DNA of 35,106 bases from Sporomusaceae bacterium UBA7701 (GTDB lineage Bacteria > Bacillota > Negativicutes > Sporomusales > UBA7701): contig DLGF01000008.1 in NCBI GenBank assembly GCA_002482545.1, positions 1-35,106 of the forward strand. Reading direction: 5' to 3'. Under the pieces are notes generated by a model. That model made no database searches. It was not told the origin of the DNA and was given only the letters and a program-made list of their open reading frames with translations. Below, one piece after another: positions 1-8,813 of this stretch; position 1 is the first letter of the stretch, and each line of letters opens with the position of its first letter. The translations under genes were made by a program, and so were the position numbers.

Positions 1-168
1 GGCGAGGGCATCGAGGCTGGCGAAGATTTCGGAATTTACGCAGGGCTGCGTATTCGAATTAGCCGCAAAAAAGAACGTGCCGTAATTTACGCAGCAGAAC
101 AACCCCAAAACATCGTTTGCGGCGAGTATAAAGGGAAAAAAGACGAAGTGCTTCAAGACGCAGTATAG
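1..168 (+). CDS. 3' end of an unidentified early phage gene (partial)
   Basis: The reading frame is open from the first base of the window and stops at TAG 166-168, giving the last 55 residues of a protein whose start is outside the window. The fragment is mixed charged/hydrophobic with a basic stretch (ISRKKERAVIY) and no motif I recognise. A strong ribosome binding site for the next gene follows about 35 bases later, so it is probably an upstream member of the same early operon. No function can be given. Confidence 0.5.
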   Translation, partial: GEGIEAGEDFGIYAGLRIRISRKKERAVIYAAEQPQNIVCGEYKGKKDEVLQDAV

Positions 169-217
169 CAGCAGCCCTCTGTCAATTCCAAATACAAAAA
201 ATTAAGGAGGACCTATA

Positions 218-697
218 ATGCATATTACAATTGACGTTAATGTGAAAGGTTTGGAAGAGTTATCTGCTATATTGACCGGGGTTTTGTCCCCCCGGTCCGG
301 CAATAACACTGTAAATCCGGTTTCTCAGTCAACTTTAGCAGTCGGTTTGCCCACGTCGGTCCAACCTTCACCCGCTCCTAATGTAACGCAGTTCCCCGTA
401 ACCGCACCGGCTGCGCAATCGGCGCCGGCGGTGCTCCCCACAGTCGGCGCGCCCATGGCGGCGGGCGCGGCGGTAACCGGCAACATGGCGACTGCAGCCG
501 CTGTACCTATTGCAACCCCCCAGGTCTATACACAAGAACAACTGGCCGTCGCGGCGATGCAGCTGATGGACGCAGGACGCAGGCAGGACCTGGTTAACCT
601 TTTAGCCCAATTTGGAGCCCCCGCACTGACCGCCTTACCGAAGGAGCAATACGGAAACTTTGCCACGCAGCTTAGGGCGCTGGGGGCGAAGCTGTAA
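218..697 (+). CDS. Hypothetical early phage protein, Ala/Pro-rich linker
   Basis: This 159-residue protein has a short beta-rich N terminus (MHITIDVNVKGLEELSAIL), a long low-complexity centre of about 75 residues rich in Ala, Pro, Val and Thr, and a compact helical C-terminal segment from about residue 105 (YTQEQLAVAAMQLMDAG onwards). AAGGAGGACC lies 8-10 bases before the ATG, a strong ribosome binding site. Its stop overlaps the start of the DUF2800 gene by one base (TAATG), so the two are probably translationally coupled. Two small ordered ends joined by a flexible linker suggest an adaptor or recombination accessory, but that is inference and I do not recognise the family. Confidence 0.75.
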   Translation: MHITIDVNVKGLEELSAILTGVLSPRSGNNTVNPVSQSTLAVGLPTSVQPSPAPNVTQFPVTAPAAQSAPAVLPTVGAPMAAGAAVTGNMATAAAVPIATPQVYTQEQLAVAAMQLMDAGRRQDLVNLLAQFGAPALTALPKEQYGNFATQLRALGAKL

Positions 698-1938
698 TGG
701 GCGATCATGCCTTACTTTCCGCTAGCGGGGCGCACAAATGGCTGAATTGCACACCTTCTGCCCGGCTGGAAAAAACTTTGCCGGAAACCACCAGCGAATA
801 CGCAGAGGAAGGCCGACTGGCCCACGCCATCGGCGAGTTGAAACTACGCAAGCATTTCCTGGAGCCCATGGGGCTCCGGACCTTTAACAGCCGGCTGAAA
901 AAGCTTCAGGAAAACCCGCGGTATAAGCCGGAAATGCTGAAAAATACGGATGCCTATCTGGACTACGTATCTGGAATCGCGCACGGCTACAGTTCACAAC
1001 CATATGTAGCGGTGGAAAAAAAGCTGGACTATTCGTCCTACGCTCCCGAAGGCTTTGGAACAGGGGATTGTATCATAATCGGCGGCAATACCATCCATGT
1101 AATTGACTATAAAAACGGCCAAGGGGTGCCGGTATCGGCCGAGAGAAACCCGCAAATGATGCTATACGCCTTGGGAGCCTTGTCCGCCTATTCGCTGCTG
1201 TACTTAATCCAAACCGTTAAACTGGCGATCGTCCAGCCCCGTATCGGGGACCCAAGCGAATGGGAATTGTCCGTTGATGAACTCCTGGCCTGGGGCGAAA
1301 GCATTAAGCCAATTGCTCAAAAGGCTTTTGCCGGTGAAGGGGAATTCGTATCCGGCGAGCATTGCCGGTTTTGCCGGGCGCGGTCCCGGTGCCGGGCAAG
1401 AGCCGACTTCAATTTATCCCTGGAAGAATACCACGCTATGAAACCGCCGCTGATTTCAAATGAAGAAGTCGGGGCCATCCTGGAAAAGGCACGATACCTC
1501 GCAAAATGGGCGGAAGACTTAGAATCCTACGCCCTGGCGGAATGCCTTGCCGGAAACGAGATCCCCGGGTGGAAGGCCGTCGAAGGCCGCGGTTCGCGGA
1601 AATGGGCCGATGTGGACAAAGCATTTAAAGTGCTGACCGCAAACGGGACCGAAGAAGCGATGCTGTATAAGCGCGAACCGTTGACACCGCCTAAAGTGGA
1701 AGAACTGTTGGGAAAAGGCAAATTTAAGGAATTGCTGCTTGGCGAAACGCCGCTGGTCATTATTGAACCCGGAAAGCCTACCCTAGCACCGACAACCGAC
1801 AAACGCGAACCGATAAAACGACAAAGCGCTGCAGAGATATTCGGAAATACGCCTGAACCGTCAAACGTTCCTACCATTACAATTCCCGAAGTGGTCAAAC
1901 GTACATTGAAAAATTTAGGAGGAAAACAAGATGAGTAA
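697..1938 (+). CDS. DUF2800 protein, Cas4/RecB-like PD-(D/E)XK nuclease
   Basis: The 413-residue product matches the phage DUF2800 family, related to Cas4/RecB-type exonucleases. The N terminus has the family pattern LLSASGAHKWLNCTPS, then EGRLAH (about residues 38-43). The nuclease core shows D124 (GTGDCII) and D137-Y-K139 (IDYKNG), followed by a QMMLYALG helix. C223, C226 and C232 (CRFCRARSRC) may be part of the Fe-S cluster ligands seen in Cas4 relatives. It sits directly before a DUF2815 protein and a DNA polymerase, an arrangement common in Firmicutes phages. The likely role is DNA end processing during replication or recombination. The ATG overlaps the previous stop. Assignment is from motif recognition, not an alignment. 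Confidence 0.9.
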   Translation: MGDHALLSASGAHKWLNCTPSARLEKTLPETTSEYAEEGRLAHAIGELKLRKHFLEPMGLRTFNSRLKKLQENPRYKPEMLKNTDAYLDYVSGIAHGYSSQPYVAVEKKLDYSSYAPEGFGTGDCIIIGGNTIHVIDYKNGQGVPVSAERNPQMMLYALGALSAYSLLYLIQTVKLAIVQPRIGDPSEWELSVDELLAWGESIKPIAQKAFAGEGEFVSGEHCRFCRARSRCRARADFNLSLEEYHAMKPPLISNEEVGAILEKARYLAKWAEDLESYALAECLAGNEIPGWKAVEGRGSRKWADVDKAFKVLTANGTEEAMLYKREPLTPPKVEELLGKGKFKELLLGETPLVIIEPGKPTLAPTTDKREPIKRQSAAEIFGNTPEPSNVPTITIPEVVKRTLKNLGGKQDE

Positions 1939-2710
1939 CCAAAGCAAAAACCCGACAGATGTTGTAACCGGAAAAGTAAGACTGTCCTATGTCCACCTGT
2001 TCAAACCCTATGCAAGACCCGGCAGTGACAGTGTTCCCAAGCATAGCGCCACGCTGTTAATCCCCAAAACCGACATAGCAACCAGGCAAAGAATTGATAA
2101 CGCAATTAATGCCGCTATTCAGTTAGGTATTGCTGAAAAATTCAAGGGCGTGCGTCCACCCATTCTTGCAATCCCGATTTATGACGGCGACGGTGTAAAA
2201 CCTTCTGACGGATTGCCTTTTGGGGATGAATGCAAAGGACATTGGGTACTTACTGCTGGATCCCCCGCCACCCAACCAAGGCCGGAAATCGTTGATATCG
2301 ACATGAACCCGATTATTAATGAAACGGAAGTGTATTCCGGTATGTATGCGAGAGTGTCTATTCGCTTTTTCCCCTATGAGAAAAATGGAAAGAAAGGTAT
2401 CGGCTGCGGCCTTGGTCCGGTGCAGAAGCTGGAAGACGGCGAACCGCTGGGCGGGCGTATTTCCGCCGCTGCTGCCTTCGGCGACGGTGCTGGATTCGGC
2501 CAAGCACCGGCATATCCTGCGCAACCTGCTTATGGTCAGCCGATGCCGCAGCCTTCCTATGCGCCGCCCGCGCAGCAGCCGGCAGCCTACCCCTACTCTC
2601 CGCAGTACGGAACGACTGTACGACCCGGAGCCGTGCCTCCGGCCGGTGGGCCGGGCGTTGACCCGATTACCGGCCTGCCCGCGCTTGGGGGCAGCGTGAT
2701 GGGGCTGTGA
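1931..2710 (+). CDS. DUF2815 protein, probable ssDNA-binding protein
   Basis: The 259-residue protein has a DUF2815-like N-terminal region of about 170 residues (VRLSYVHLFKP; SATLLIPKTD; YSGMYARVSIRFFPYE) with the OB-fold-like alternation seen in phage ssDNA-binding proteins. The C-terminal 85 residues are low-complexity and rich in Pro, Gln, Tyr and Ala (YPAQPAYGQPMPQPSY), as often seen in SSB tails. The gene overlaps DUF2800 by 8 bases, with TTAGGAGG about 8 bases before the ATG, and its stop overlaps the polymerase GTG by four bases. It probably coats single strands for the adjacent nuclease, polymerase and primase-helicase. Family identity is established knowledge; the SSB role is inferred. 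Confidence 0.88.
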   Translation: MSNQSKNPTDVVTGKVRLSYVHLFKPYARPGSDSVPKHSATLLIPKTDIATRQRIDNAINAAIQLGIAEKFKGVRPPILAIPIYDGDGVKPSDGLPFGDECKGHWVLTAGSPATQPRPEIVDIDMNPIINETEVYSGMYARVSIRFFPYEKNGKKGIGCGLGPVQKLEDGEPLGGRISAAAAFGDGAGFGQAPAYPAQPAYGQPMPQPSYAPPAQQPAAYPYSPQYGTTVRPGAVPPAGGPGVDPITGLPALGGSVMGL

Positions 2711-4686
2711 AGCAACATTTAAACATCGACCTGGAAACGTATTCGAGCGTTGACCTGAAGAAAAGCGGACTGTACAAATATGTGCAGTCCGCCGACTTCC
2801 AAATTCTTTTATTCGCTTATTCATTTAACGGTGATCCGGTACAAATTGTGGATTTGGCCCAAGGGGAGCAATTGCCGCCCAAGCTGTTGGAAGCTATCGT
2901 AGATCCGGATACCGTCAAACACGCTTATAACGCTCCGTTTGAATGGTATTGTCTCAGTAAGTTTTTCCAAAGGATGCTCCCCCTCAACCAGTGGCGCTGC
3001 ACGATGCTTCACGGCCTGTATTGCGGCTATACCGCAGGTCTTGGACAAACGGCCGTAGCGCTGGGGCTGCCGGAAGACAAACGGAAAATGGGCATAGGAA
3101 TGGCGCTTATCCGGACTTTTTGCATACCTTGCAAGCCGACAGCCAAAAACGGCTACCGGACCCGCACCTTGCCGCACCACGAGCCGGAAAAATGGCAACT
3201 GTTCAAATCCTACTGCATGCAGGACGTTCGCACAGAAATGGAGATCGAAAAACAGCTTTCCGCTTTCCCGGTGCCGGACCAGGAACAACGACTTTGGGAA
3301 TTGGACCAGCAAATCAATGCTGTAGGGGTGGCGGTAGATGCCAGCTTAATCGAAGGGGCACTGTACTGCAACGACAAGATTGCTAATGAATTGATGCACG
3401 AAGCTATTCAGATATCCGGGCTGCAGAACCCCAAAAGCGTAAAACAGCTTTCCGCCTGGCTTACCGAGGAAACCGGCGAAGAGATTGAAAACCTGCAAAA
3501 GGCCACGGTGGCGGAACTCATTAAAACTGTGGACAGCGAAGCCGCAAAGCGTATGCTGGAAATCCGGCAAGAGTTGTCTAAAACCAGCGTCAAAAAGTAT
3601 ACCGCAATGCATACCGCGGTTTGCGATGACGGGCGCATAAGAGGGTTGCTTCAATTCTACGGTGCAAACCGGACGGGGCGTTGGGCCGGGCGGCTGGTTC
3701 AGGTGCAGAACCTGGTGCGCAACTATTTAGAACTTCTGGAGCTTGCCCGGAAATTGGTGAAACTGCGAAAGATTGATGCTTTGAAGCTCATCTTCGGCAA
3801 CGTGACGGATGCCCTTGCCCAGCTTATTCGAACAGCCTTTATCCCTTCGGCCGGTCATGTATTCCATGTGGCCGACTTCTCCGCCATCGAGGCACGGGTG
3901 ATTGCCTGGCTGGCCGGGGAGCAGTGGCGGCTTGATGTATTCGCCACTCATGGGAAGATTTACGAAGCTTCTGCTTCTCAGATGTTTGGCGTTCCGCTTG
4001 AACTTATCACAAAGGGAAACCCAGAATACGAACTCCGGCAGAAGGGGAAAGTGGCGGAACTGGCTTTAGGCTATCAAGGAGCGGTCGGCGCACTCATCGC
4101 CATGGGGGCGCTCAACATGGGACTGACGGAAGAAGAACTTCCGGAAATCGTCCACCGCTGGCGATCCTCTAATAAACGAATTGTAGATCTGTGGTACAGC
4201 ATGGAGAATGCCGCCCTGGAAGTCATGCGGACCGGGAAAGCCGTGGGTTTAAAAGGGCTTATCCTGGCCCGGGAAGGCGACTATACCAATCATCAGGACT
4301 TCTTAACCATTACCCTGCCGAGTGGCCGGAAGCTGTTCTATGTGAAGCCTTTTTTGCAAGTGAACGACCGTGGGCGGGAATCGCTCCATTATTGGGGGCT
4401 GAACCAGGATACGAAGAAATGGGAAGTCATCCCGACGTATGGCGGTAAACTGGTAGAAAACGTTACGCAGGCTATCGCCCGGGATTGCCTGGCCGAAAGC
4501 CTTGTCCGGCTGGCCGCCTGCGGGTATCAAACTGTGATGCATATCCATGACGAAGCGGTTTTGGATGTGCTGGCCGGGACGGATTTAGAGCAGATATGCA
4601 AGTTGATGGGGCAGCCGATATCTTGGGCGCCGGGGCTGCCGCTCAGGGCCGACGGATTTGTGACAGAGTTTTATAAGAAGGAGTGA
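2707..4686 (+). CDS. Phage family A DNA polymerase with 3'-5' exonuclease
   Basis: The 659-residue replicative polymerase has the usual two-domain phage layout. The DEDDy exonuclease domain is visible as D8-x-E10 near the N terminus and Y169...D173 (YCMQDV). The polymerase domain has motif A around D390 (VADFSAIEARVIAWL), motif B around R444 (RQKGKVAELALGYQGA) and motif C at 612-616 (HIHDE). All catalytic carboxylates are present, so it should be active. There is no 5'-nuclease domain, normal for phage enzymes. Translation starts at GTG, overlapping the preceding stop (GTGA), which implies coupling to the ssDNA-binding gene. It will copy the phage genome together with the VapE-type primase-helicase downstream. 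Confidence 0.96.
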   Translation: MKQHLNIDLETYSSVDLKKSGLYKYVQSADFQILLFAYSFNGDPVQIVDLAQGEQLPPKLLEAIVDPDTVKHAYNAPFEWYCLSKFFQRMLPLNQWRCTMLHGLYCGYTAGLGQTAVALGLPEDKRKMGIGMALIRTFCIPCKPTAKNGYRTRTLPHHEPEKWQLFKSYCMQDVRTEMEIEKQLSAFPVPDQEQRLWELDQQINAVGVAVDASLIEGALYCNDKIANELMHEAIQISGLQNPKSVKQLSAWLTEETGEEIENLQKATVAELIKTVDSEAAKRMLEIRQELSKTSVKKYTAMHTAVCDDGRIRGLLQFYGANRTGRWAGRLVQVQNLVRNYLELLELARKLVKLRKIDALKLIFGNVTDALAQLIRTAFIPSAGHVFHVADFSAIEARVIAWLAGEQWRLDVFATHGKIYEASASQMFGVPLELITKGNPEYELRQKGKVAELALGYQGAVGALIAMGALNMGLTEEELPEIVHRWRSSNKRIVDLWYSMENAALEVMRTGKAVGLKGLILAREGDYTNHQDFLTITLPSGRKLFYVKPFLQVNDRGRESLHYWGLNQDTKKWEVIPTYGGKLVENVTQAIARDCLAESLVRLAACGYQTVMHIHDEAVLDVLAGTDLEQICKLMGQPISWAPGLPLRADGFVTEFYKKE

Positions 4687-4691
4687 ACTCC

Positions 4692-5009
4692 ATGGAACCG
4701 ACAAAAGGCGAAATATTGATTTCAGGTATAGACCGAATCCGGGAAGGACTGGAAATGATTTCTAACCTTGGATCAAAGCAAGACCTTATGAAAACTTTGG
4801 TAGGTTCACAGACTGCAGCCAATAGATTGAAAGATTTAATGAAAAGCAATGCCGTTTTTCAGAATACCGTAATTGTCATGGTTGCTGCTCGAAATGGCCG
4901 GCTGAGTTCCGAAACAGTTGAAAAGGTCGTGACTGACTTCCTGGACGTACTTTTTGATCTTTCACAACCGTACAAAACAGCGACGAAAACAACAGACCCA
5001 ACTAAATAA
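4692..5009 (+). CDS. Hypothetical small helical protein
   Basis: This is a 105-residue, mostly helical, charged protein (MEPTKGEILISGIDRIREGL at the N terminus) with no recognised motif. I chose ATG 4692 rather than the in-frame GTG at 4683, because AAGGAG at 4678-4683 is 8 bases from the ATG and would overlap the GTG. The gene follows the polymerase immediately and precedes the methyltransferase by about 45 bases, in the same orientation. Base composition is lower in GC than the polymerase gene, like the methyltransferase after it. Function unknown. Confidence 0.7.
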   Translation: MEPTKGEILISGIDRIREGLEMISNLGSKQDLMKTLVGSQTAANRLKDLMKSNAVFQNTVIVMVAARNGRLSSETVEKVVTDFLDVLFDLSQPYKTATKTTDPTK

Positions 5010-5054
5010 AGGAGTAAGCATTTAGCCGAGTGCTTTAGGGAAGGAGGCTAAGAA

Positions 5055-5849
5055 GTGCAAGCACTACGAGCGGTTATAAAGTATCCCGGCGCTAAATGGC
5101 GAATTGCTGATTGGATAATCAATCATATGCCTGAACATAAAAGTTATGTAGAACCTTTTTTGGGGAGTGGTGCTGTATTCTTTCGGAAGCCTGCCTCGAG
5201 GATCGAGACTATTAATGACATAGATAAAAAAGTAATAAATGTATTTCGTTGTATAAGAGAGGATCCGGAAAAAGTAGCTTTTTTAGTTTCAACTACTCCT
5301 TACTCACGTCTTGAATACTATAAAGCGTTTAATTCCGAAGGAAATGATCCCTTTGAAAATGCAAGACTGTTTTTGCTTCAAACTTGGCAAGGACATGGTT
5401 TCCGCATTTGCTATAAATCAGGCTGGAAAAACGACATTGCTGGGCGTGAGTACGCTTATGCAGTAAAATATTGGAATAAATTACCGGAGTGGGTACTGCA
5501 AATTGTAGATCGTTTGAAACAAGCTCAAATAGAATGCTGTGATGCAATTAGCCTGATCAAAAGATTTAACCGAGATAATGTATTAATTTACGCTGATCCT
5601 CCCTATGTTCTAAATACGCGAAAGATGAAAAAACAGTATGCAAATGAAATGTCTGACGATGAGCACGTAAAACTGTTGAAAGCCTTATTAATACATAAAG
5701 GGCCTGTCCTTCTATCCGGGTATGACAATATTTTATACAGGAGCTATCTTAAAGATTGGGATAGGTATCAAATAAAAACTACTGCCGAAAAAGGATTATC
5801 ACGAATTGAAACTCTTTGGGTGAAAAGGAGTACCCTACTATGCTCCTAA
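5055..5849 (+). CDS. D12-class DNA adenine-N6 methyltransferase (Dam-like)
   Basis: The 264-residue enzyme transfers methyl groups from AdoMet to adenine in DNA. The D12-class signature is complete: YPGAKWRI near the N terminus (FxxGK region), EPFLGSGAVFF (motif I, AdoMet binding) and DPPYV (motif IV, catalytic) in the second half. The start is GTG 5055 with AAGGAGG at 5041-5047, 7 bases upstream. No endonuclease partner is adjacent, so it is probably an orphan that protects phage DNA from restriction or alters regulation; target specificity cannot be read from sequence. Its codon use is clearly more AT-rich than the polymerase before it and the helicase after it, suggesting separate acquisition. 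The 3' end overlaps the next gene by 10 bases. Confidence 0.93.
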   Translation: MQALRAVIKYPGAKWRIADWIINHMPEHKSYVEPFLGSGAVFFRKPASRIETINDIDKKVINVFRCIREDPEKVAFLVSTTPYSRLEYYKAFNSEGNDPFENARLFLLQTWQGHGFRICYKSGWKNDIAGREYAYAVKYWNKLPEWVLQIVDRLKQAQIECCDAISLIKRFNRDNVLIYADPPYVLNTRKMKKQYANEMSDDEHVKLLKALLIHKGPVLLSGYDNILYRSYLKDWDRYQIKTTAEKGLSRIETLWVKRSTLLCS

Positions 5850-8245
5850 ACGATAGACAAGTAATTATCTCCGCCGCCGGGAGCCGCAAGGCTACCCGGT
5901 GGCCCACCCAAACTTTATATTGGTCCGAGATGGTGAAGCGCCTGGAAACGCCGGTACGGGGCACGGAAACACTGGCGGAGTATTTTGCAATGCCCAAGAG
6001 CCGGCAGGACGATCTAAAGGACGTCGGCGGCTTTGTAGCCGGTGTGCTCGCCGGCGGACGCCGTAAGGCCGCCTATGTCGCCGGCCGGGATATTCTTACC
6101 CTGGACCTGGATAATATCCCCGCAGGAGGCACACAGGACGCCCTGCGCCGGGTGGAAGCCCTGGGCTGCGCTTACGCCGTCTACAGCACTCGGAAGCATG
6201 AAGAGGCGAAGCCCCGCCTGCGGGTGCTGGTGCCCCTTAATCGGACAGCTACCGCGGACGAATATGAACCTCTAGCCCGGAAGCTCGCCGGTATCATCGG
6301 GATAGAACTTTGTGACCCAACGACTTTCGAGGCGTCGCGGCTGATGTATTGGCCCAGCTGCTGCGCCGATAGTCAGTATGTCTACACTTTCGGCGACAAG
6401 CCGTTCCTGGATGCGGACGGTCTATTGGCGTCCTATGTGAACTGGCGCAACGTCGATGAGTGGCCGAAAGCCGCCAGCGAGCAGCAGGCGCATATCCGGT
6501 TGGCAGCAAAGCAGGGCAACCCAACGGAAAAGACCGGGGTGGTCGGGTCGTTTTGCAAGATTTATAACATATACCAGGCTATGGAAACCTTTCTGCCAGG
6601 GATCTATGAACCATGCGCCGACATGGAAGGGCGTTACACCTATACCGGCGGCAGCACGGTGGGCGGGGCCGTGGTCTACGACGAGGGCGCTTTCCTCTAT
6701 TCACACCACGCCACCGACCCGGCCGGCGGCCGCCTGGTCAACTCCTTCGACCTGATCCGTTTGCACCGGTTCGGTGCTATGGACGATGAGGCGAAGCCCG
6801 ATACGCCAACGAACAAGCTTCCTTCTTACACTGCTATGTGTCAGTTGGCGGTAGCCGATACCCCCGTGGCCGCGCTGCTGAACCAAGAACGCTATGAGAA
6901 AGCCACGCAGGATTTCGCTACGGCGCCGGTGGATGCCAACGCAGAGACCGCGAACTGGATCGGCAAGCTGGCTGTATCTCCTACAACAGGAACGCCGGCA
7001 AAGACGGTCGACAATGTTCTGATTATCCTGGACAATGACCCAATGTTAAAAGGTAAGCTGGCTTTCGACGAGTTCGCCAACAGGGGCCTTGTCCTGGGGG
7101 CGCTGCCTTGGGACGGCCGGCAGGAGCGCCGGCAGTGGACGGACGTGGATGACGCGGGGCTTAGGCATTATATGGAACGTACATACAACCTTACCGGCAA
7201 GGAGCGCATTTACGACGCCGTGGCTCTTTGCGCTCACCGACACACAATTAACGACGTGAAGGATTATCTTACAGGGCTTGCTTGGGACGGGGTAAAGCGT
7301 CTGGACACCTTGCTGGCCGATTACCTGGGGGCGAATGACACGGTTTATACCCGGGCTGTGAGCCGTAAATCCCTGGTAGCGGCAGTAGCCAGGGCGATGC
7401 ATCCTGGCTGCAAATATGACTATATGCCGATACTGGCCGGGCCGCAGGGGATAGGGAAAAGCACCTTTTTACGCCTTCTGGGGCGGCGCTGGTATTCGGA
7501 CAGTCTGCAGACGTTCGAAGGCAAGGAAGCTTCTGAGATGATTCAAGGCGTGTGGATCAATGAGTTGGGAGAGCTGAACGGGCTCAGCCGGTCGGAAACG
7601 AATGCCGTAAAACAGTTTTTGAGCCGGACAGAGGACATATTCCGGGAGCCCTATGGGCGGCGTACAGGGATATACCCAAGGCGTTGCGTATTCTTCGGCA
7701 CAACCAACGACAGCGAATTTCTGCGGGACCGGACGGGAAACCGCCGTTTCTGGCCGGTGGACGTCGGCCGGCAGTCAAGCGTAAAAAACGTTTTCCAGGA
7801 TTTAGCGGATGAAGTGGACCAAATATGGGCGGAGGCGTTCTGCTATTGGCAGCTTGGCGAAGCGCTGTTTTTGACAGGAGAAGCCGAAACAGTGGCCAAG
7901 CAGGAGCAGGAAGCCCATAGGGAGAGCAGCGCGAAAGAGGGGGTTATACGGGAATTCATCGAACGCCAAGTCCCTTTGGACTGGGAAAAACGGTCGCTGA
8001 ATGAAAGGAAATTATACTGGTCCGGGGAGTTTGGCCGGGGAACGGTTGAAACGGTGGACCGGAACCGGATATGCGCGTTAGAAGTGTGGTGCGAATGCCT
8101 GAATGGTGATCCAAAGTATATGAAACGGACGGAAGCTTTAGAAATAAACAGTATTATCGCCATGATGCCGGAATGGATCAGGACCACAAACGGCCTCAGA
8201 TTTGGGGTATCATATGGCCTGCAAAAAGGGTTTATCAGGGTTTAA
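5840..8245 (+). CDS. VapE-type primase-helicase
   Basis: The 801-residue protein combines an N-terminal primase-like region with a C-terminal VapE (virulence-associated E) helicase domain. The N-terminal part has D89-L-D91 (TLDLDN), H120 (STRKHEEAKPR) and a KPRLRVLVPL strand, resembling the archaeo-eukaryotic primase (prim-pol) catalytic pattern. The helicase has a P-loop at 534-542 (GPQGIGKST), an acidic Walker B-like segment near 574-579 (NELGEL) and an arginine-rich sensor region (GTTNDSEFLRDRTGNRRFWP). It probably primes and unwinds phage DNA. I chose ATG 5840 because AAAAGGAG at 5823-5830 gives ideal spacing; an in-frame TTG at 5816 has no such signal. The GTTACTTT repeat array directly downstream may be its origin. 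Confidence 0.93.
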   Translation: MLLNDRQVIISAAGSRKATRWPTQTLYWSEMVKRLETPVRGTETLAEYFAMPKSRQDDLKDVGGFVAGVLAGGRRKAAYVAGRDILTLDLDNIPAGGTQDALRRVEALGCAYAVYSTRKHEEAKPRLRVLVPLNRTATADEYEPLARKLAGIIGIELCDPTTFEASRLMYWPSCCADSQYVYTFGDKPFLDADGLLASYVNWRNVDEWPKAASEQQAHIRLAAKQGNPTEKTGVVGSFCKIYNIYQAMETFLPGIYEPCADMEGRYTYTGGSTVGGAVVYDEGAFLYSHHATDPAGGRLVNSFDLIRLHRFGAMDDEAKPDTPTNKLPSYTAMCQLAVADTPVAALLNQERYEKATQDFATAPVDANAETANWIGKLAVSPTTGTPAKTVDNVLIILDNDPMLKGKLAFDEFANRGLVLGALPWDGRQERRQWTDVDDAGLRHYMERTYNLTGKERIYDAVALCAHRHTINDVKDYLTGLAWDGVKRLDTLLADYLGANDTVYTRAVSRKSLVAAVARAMHPGCKYDYMPILAGPQGIGKSTFLRLLGRRWYSDSLQTFEGKEASEMIQGVWINELGELNGLSRSETNAVKQFLSRTEDIFREPYGRRTGIYPRRCVFFGTTNDSEFLRDRTGNRRFWPVDVGRQSSVKNVFQDLADEVDQIWAEAFCYWQLGEALFLTGEAETVAKQEQEAHRESSAKEGVIREFIERQVPLDWEKRSLNERKLYWSGEFGRGTVETVDRNRICALEVWCECLNGDPKYMKRTEALEINSIIAMMPEWIRTTNGLRFGVSYGLQKGFIRV

Positions 8246-8251
8246 AAAGGT

Positions 8252-8495
8252 GTTACTTTCTCTGTTGCTTTGCCGTTACTTTCTCCGTTACTTTGAAAAA
8301 GCGCTGTTACTTTCGTTACTTTTGTTACTTTCAAAGTAACAGCTTCAACACCGCGTAGTTTTTGGACTAAAAGCCTTCTGTTACTTTTGTTACTTTGTTT
8401 TCTATAAAAATATAAAACAGAGAGAACAGAGGGTAAAATACCGCCTACGCGCCTAATACGCACGTATATAAGGAAAAAAAGGTAACGAAAGTAAC
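8252..8495. repeat. GTTACTTT iteron-like array, candidate replication origin
   Basis: The space between the primase-helicase and VRR-NUC genes contains eight exact GTTACTTT copies starting at 8252, 8275, 8287, 8306, 8315, 8324, 8380 and 8389. A one-mismatch copy starts at 8264, and two exact inverted copies (AAAGTAAC) start at 8333 and 8488. Copies at 8306/8315/8324 and at 8380/8389 are exactly 9 bp apart, and 8324-8340 forms a tight inverted pair. The stretch 8396-8480 is AT-rich. Iterons plus AT-rich DNA beside an initiator-like gene is the usual look of a replication origin. The repeats are seen directly; origin function is inferred. Confidence 0.7.
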
Positions 8496-8527
8496 AGCAC
8501 GATTTTTTCGATAGGGAGGCAAACCCG

Positions 8528-8809
8528 ATGAGAGAAAAAAATATCGAGGGATATTTAAGGGATAAAGTTAAAGCTGCCGGAGGTATGGCCTATAAATTTG
8601 TTTCACCGGGCAATGCCGGCGTGCCGGACAGGATTGTTTTGCTGCCGGGCGGTAAAGTGGTTTTTGTGGAACTGAAAGCGCCGGGCAAAAAATCGACGCC
8701 GCTGCAGGAGGCGCAGCAAAGGAGGATACGGGCATTAGGTTTTATGGTGATGGTCGTAGACACTCGGCAGGGTGTGGATGAGCTTCTGGGCGGGTGCTTG
8801 GGAGGATGA
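8528..8809 (+). CDS. VRR-NUC domain nuclease
   Basis: The 93-residue single-domain protein matches the phage VRR-NUC family (PD-(D/E)XK superfamily, related to the FAN1 and Hjc-like nucleases). The catalytic pattern is clear: GVPDRIVLL with D34, then VELK with E48-x-K50, followed by the basic/glutamine helix LQEAQQRRIRAL. The length is typical for the phage stand-alone form. AGGGAGG precedes the ATG by about 9 bases. It lies between the candidate origin and an SNF2 helicase, a pair often found together in Firmicutes phages, and may cut branched replication or recombination intermediates. The final TGA is 4 bases before the helicase ATG. Confidence 0.93.
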   Translation: MREKNIEGYLRDKVKAAGGMAYKFVSPGNAGVPDRIVLLPGGKVVFVELKAPGKKSTPLQEAQQRRIRALGFMVMVVDTRQGVDELLGGCLGG

Positions 8810-8813
8810 CAGA

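Noticed and set aside
2123..2824. 233-codon reverse frame over the DUF2815 and polymerase genes
   Set aside because: Opposite two confidently assigned genes, Arg-rich antisense composition, no supporting start signal.
8252..8396. Possible CRISPR-like array
   Set aside because: Repeat unit is 8 bp with spacers of 1-48 bp, no 25-35 bp repeat and no cas genes nearby.
8242..8463. Reverse 73-codon frame over the iteron array (KVTKVTKVT repeats)
   Set aside because: Its repeated residues are only the translation of the GTTACTTT DNA repeats; no ribosome binding site or family resemblance.
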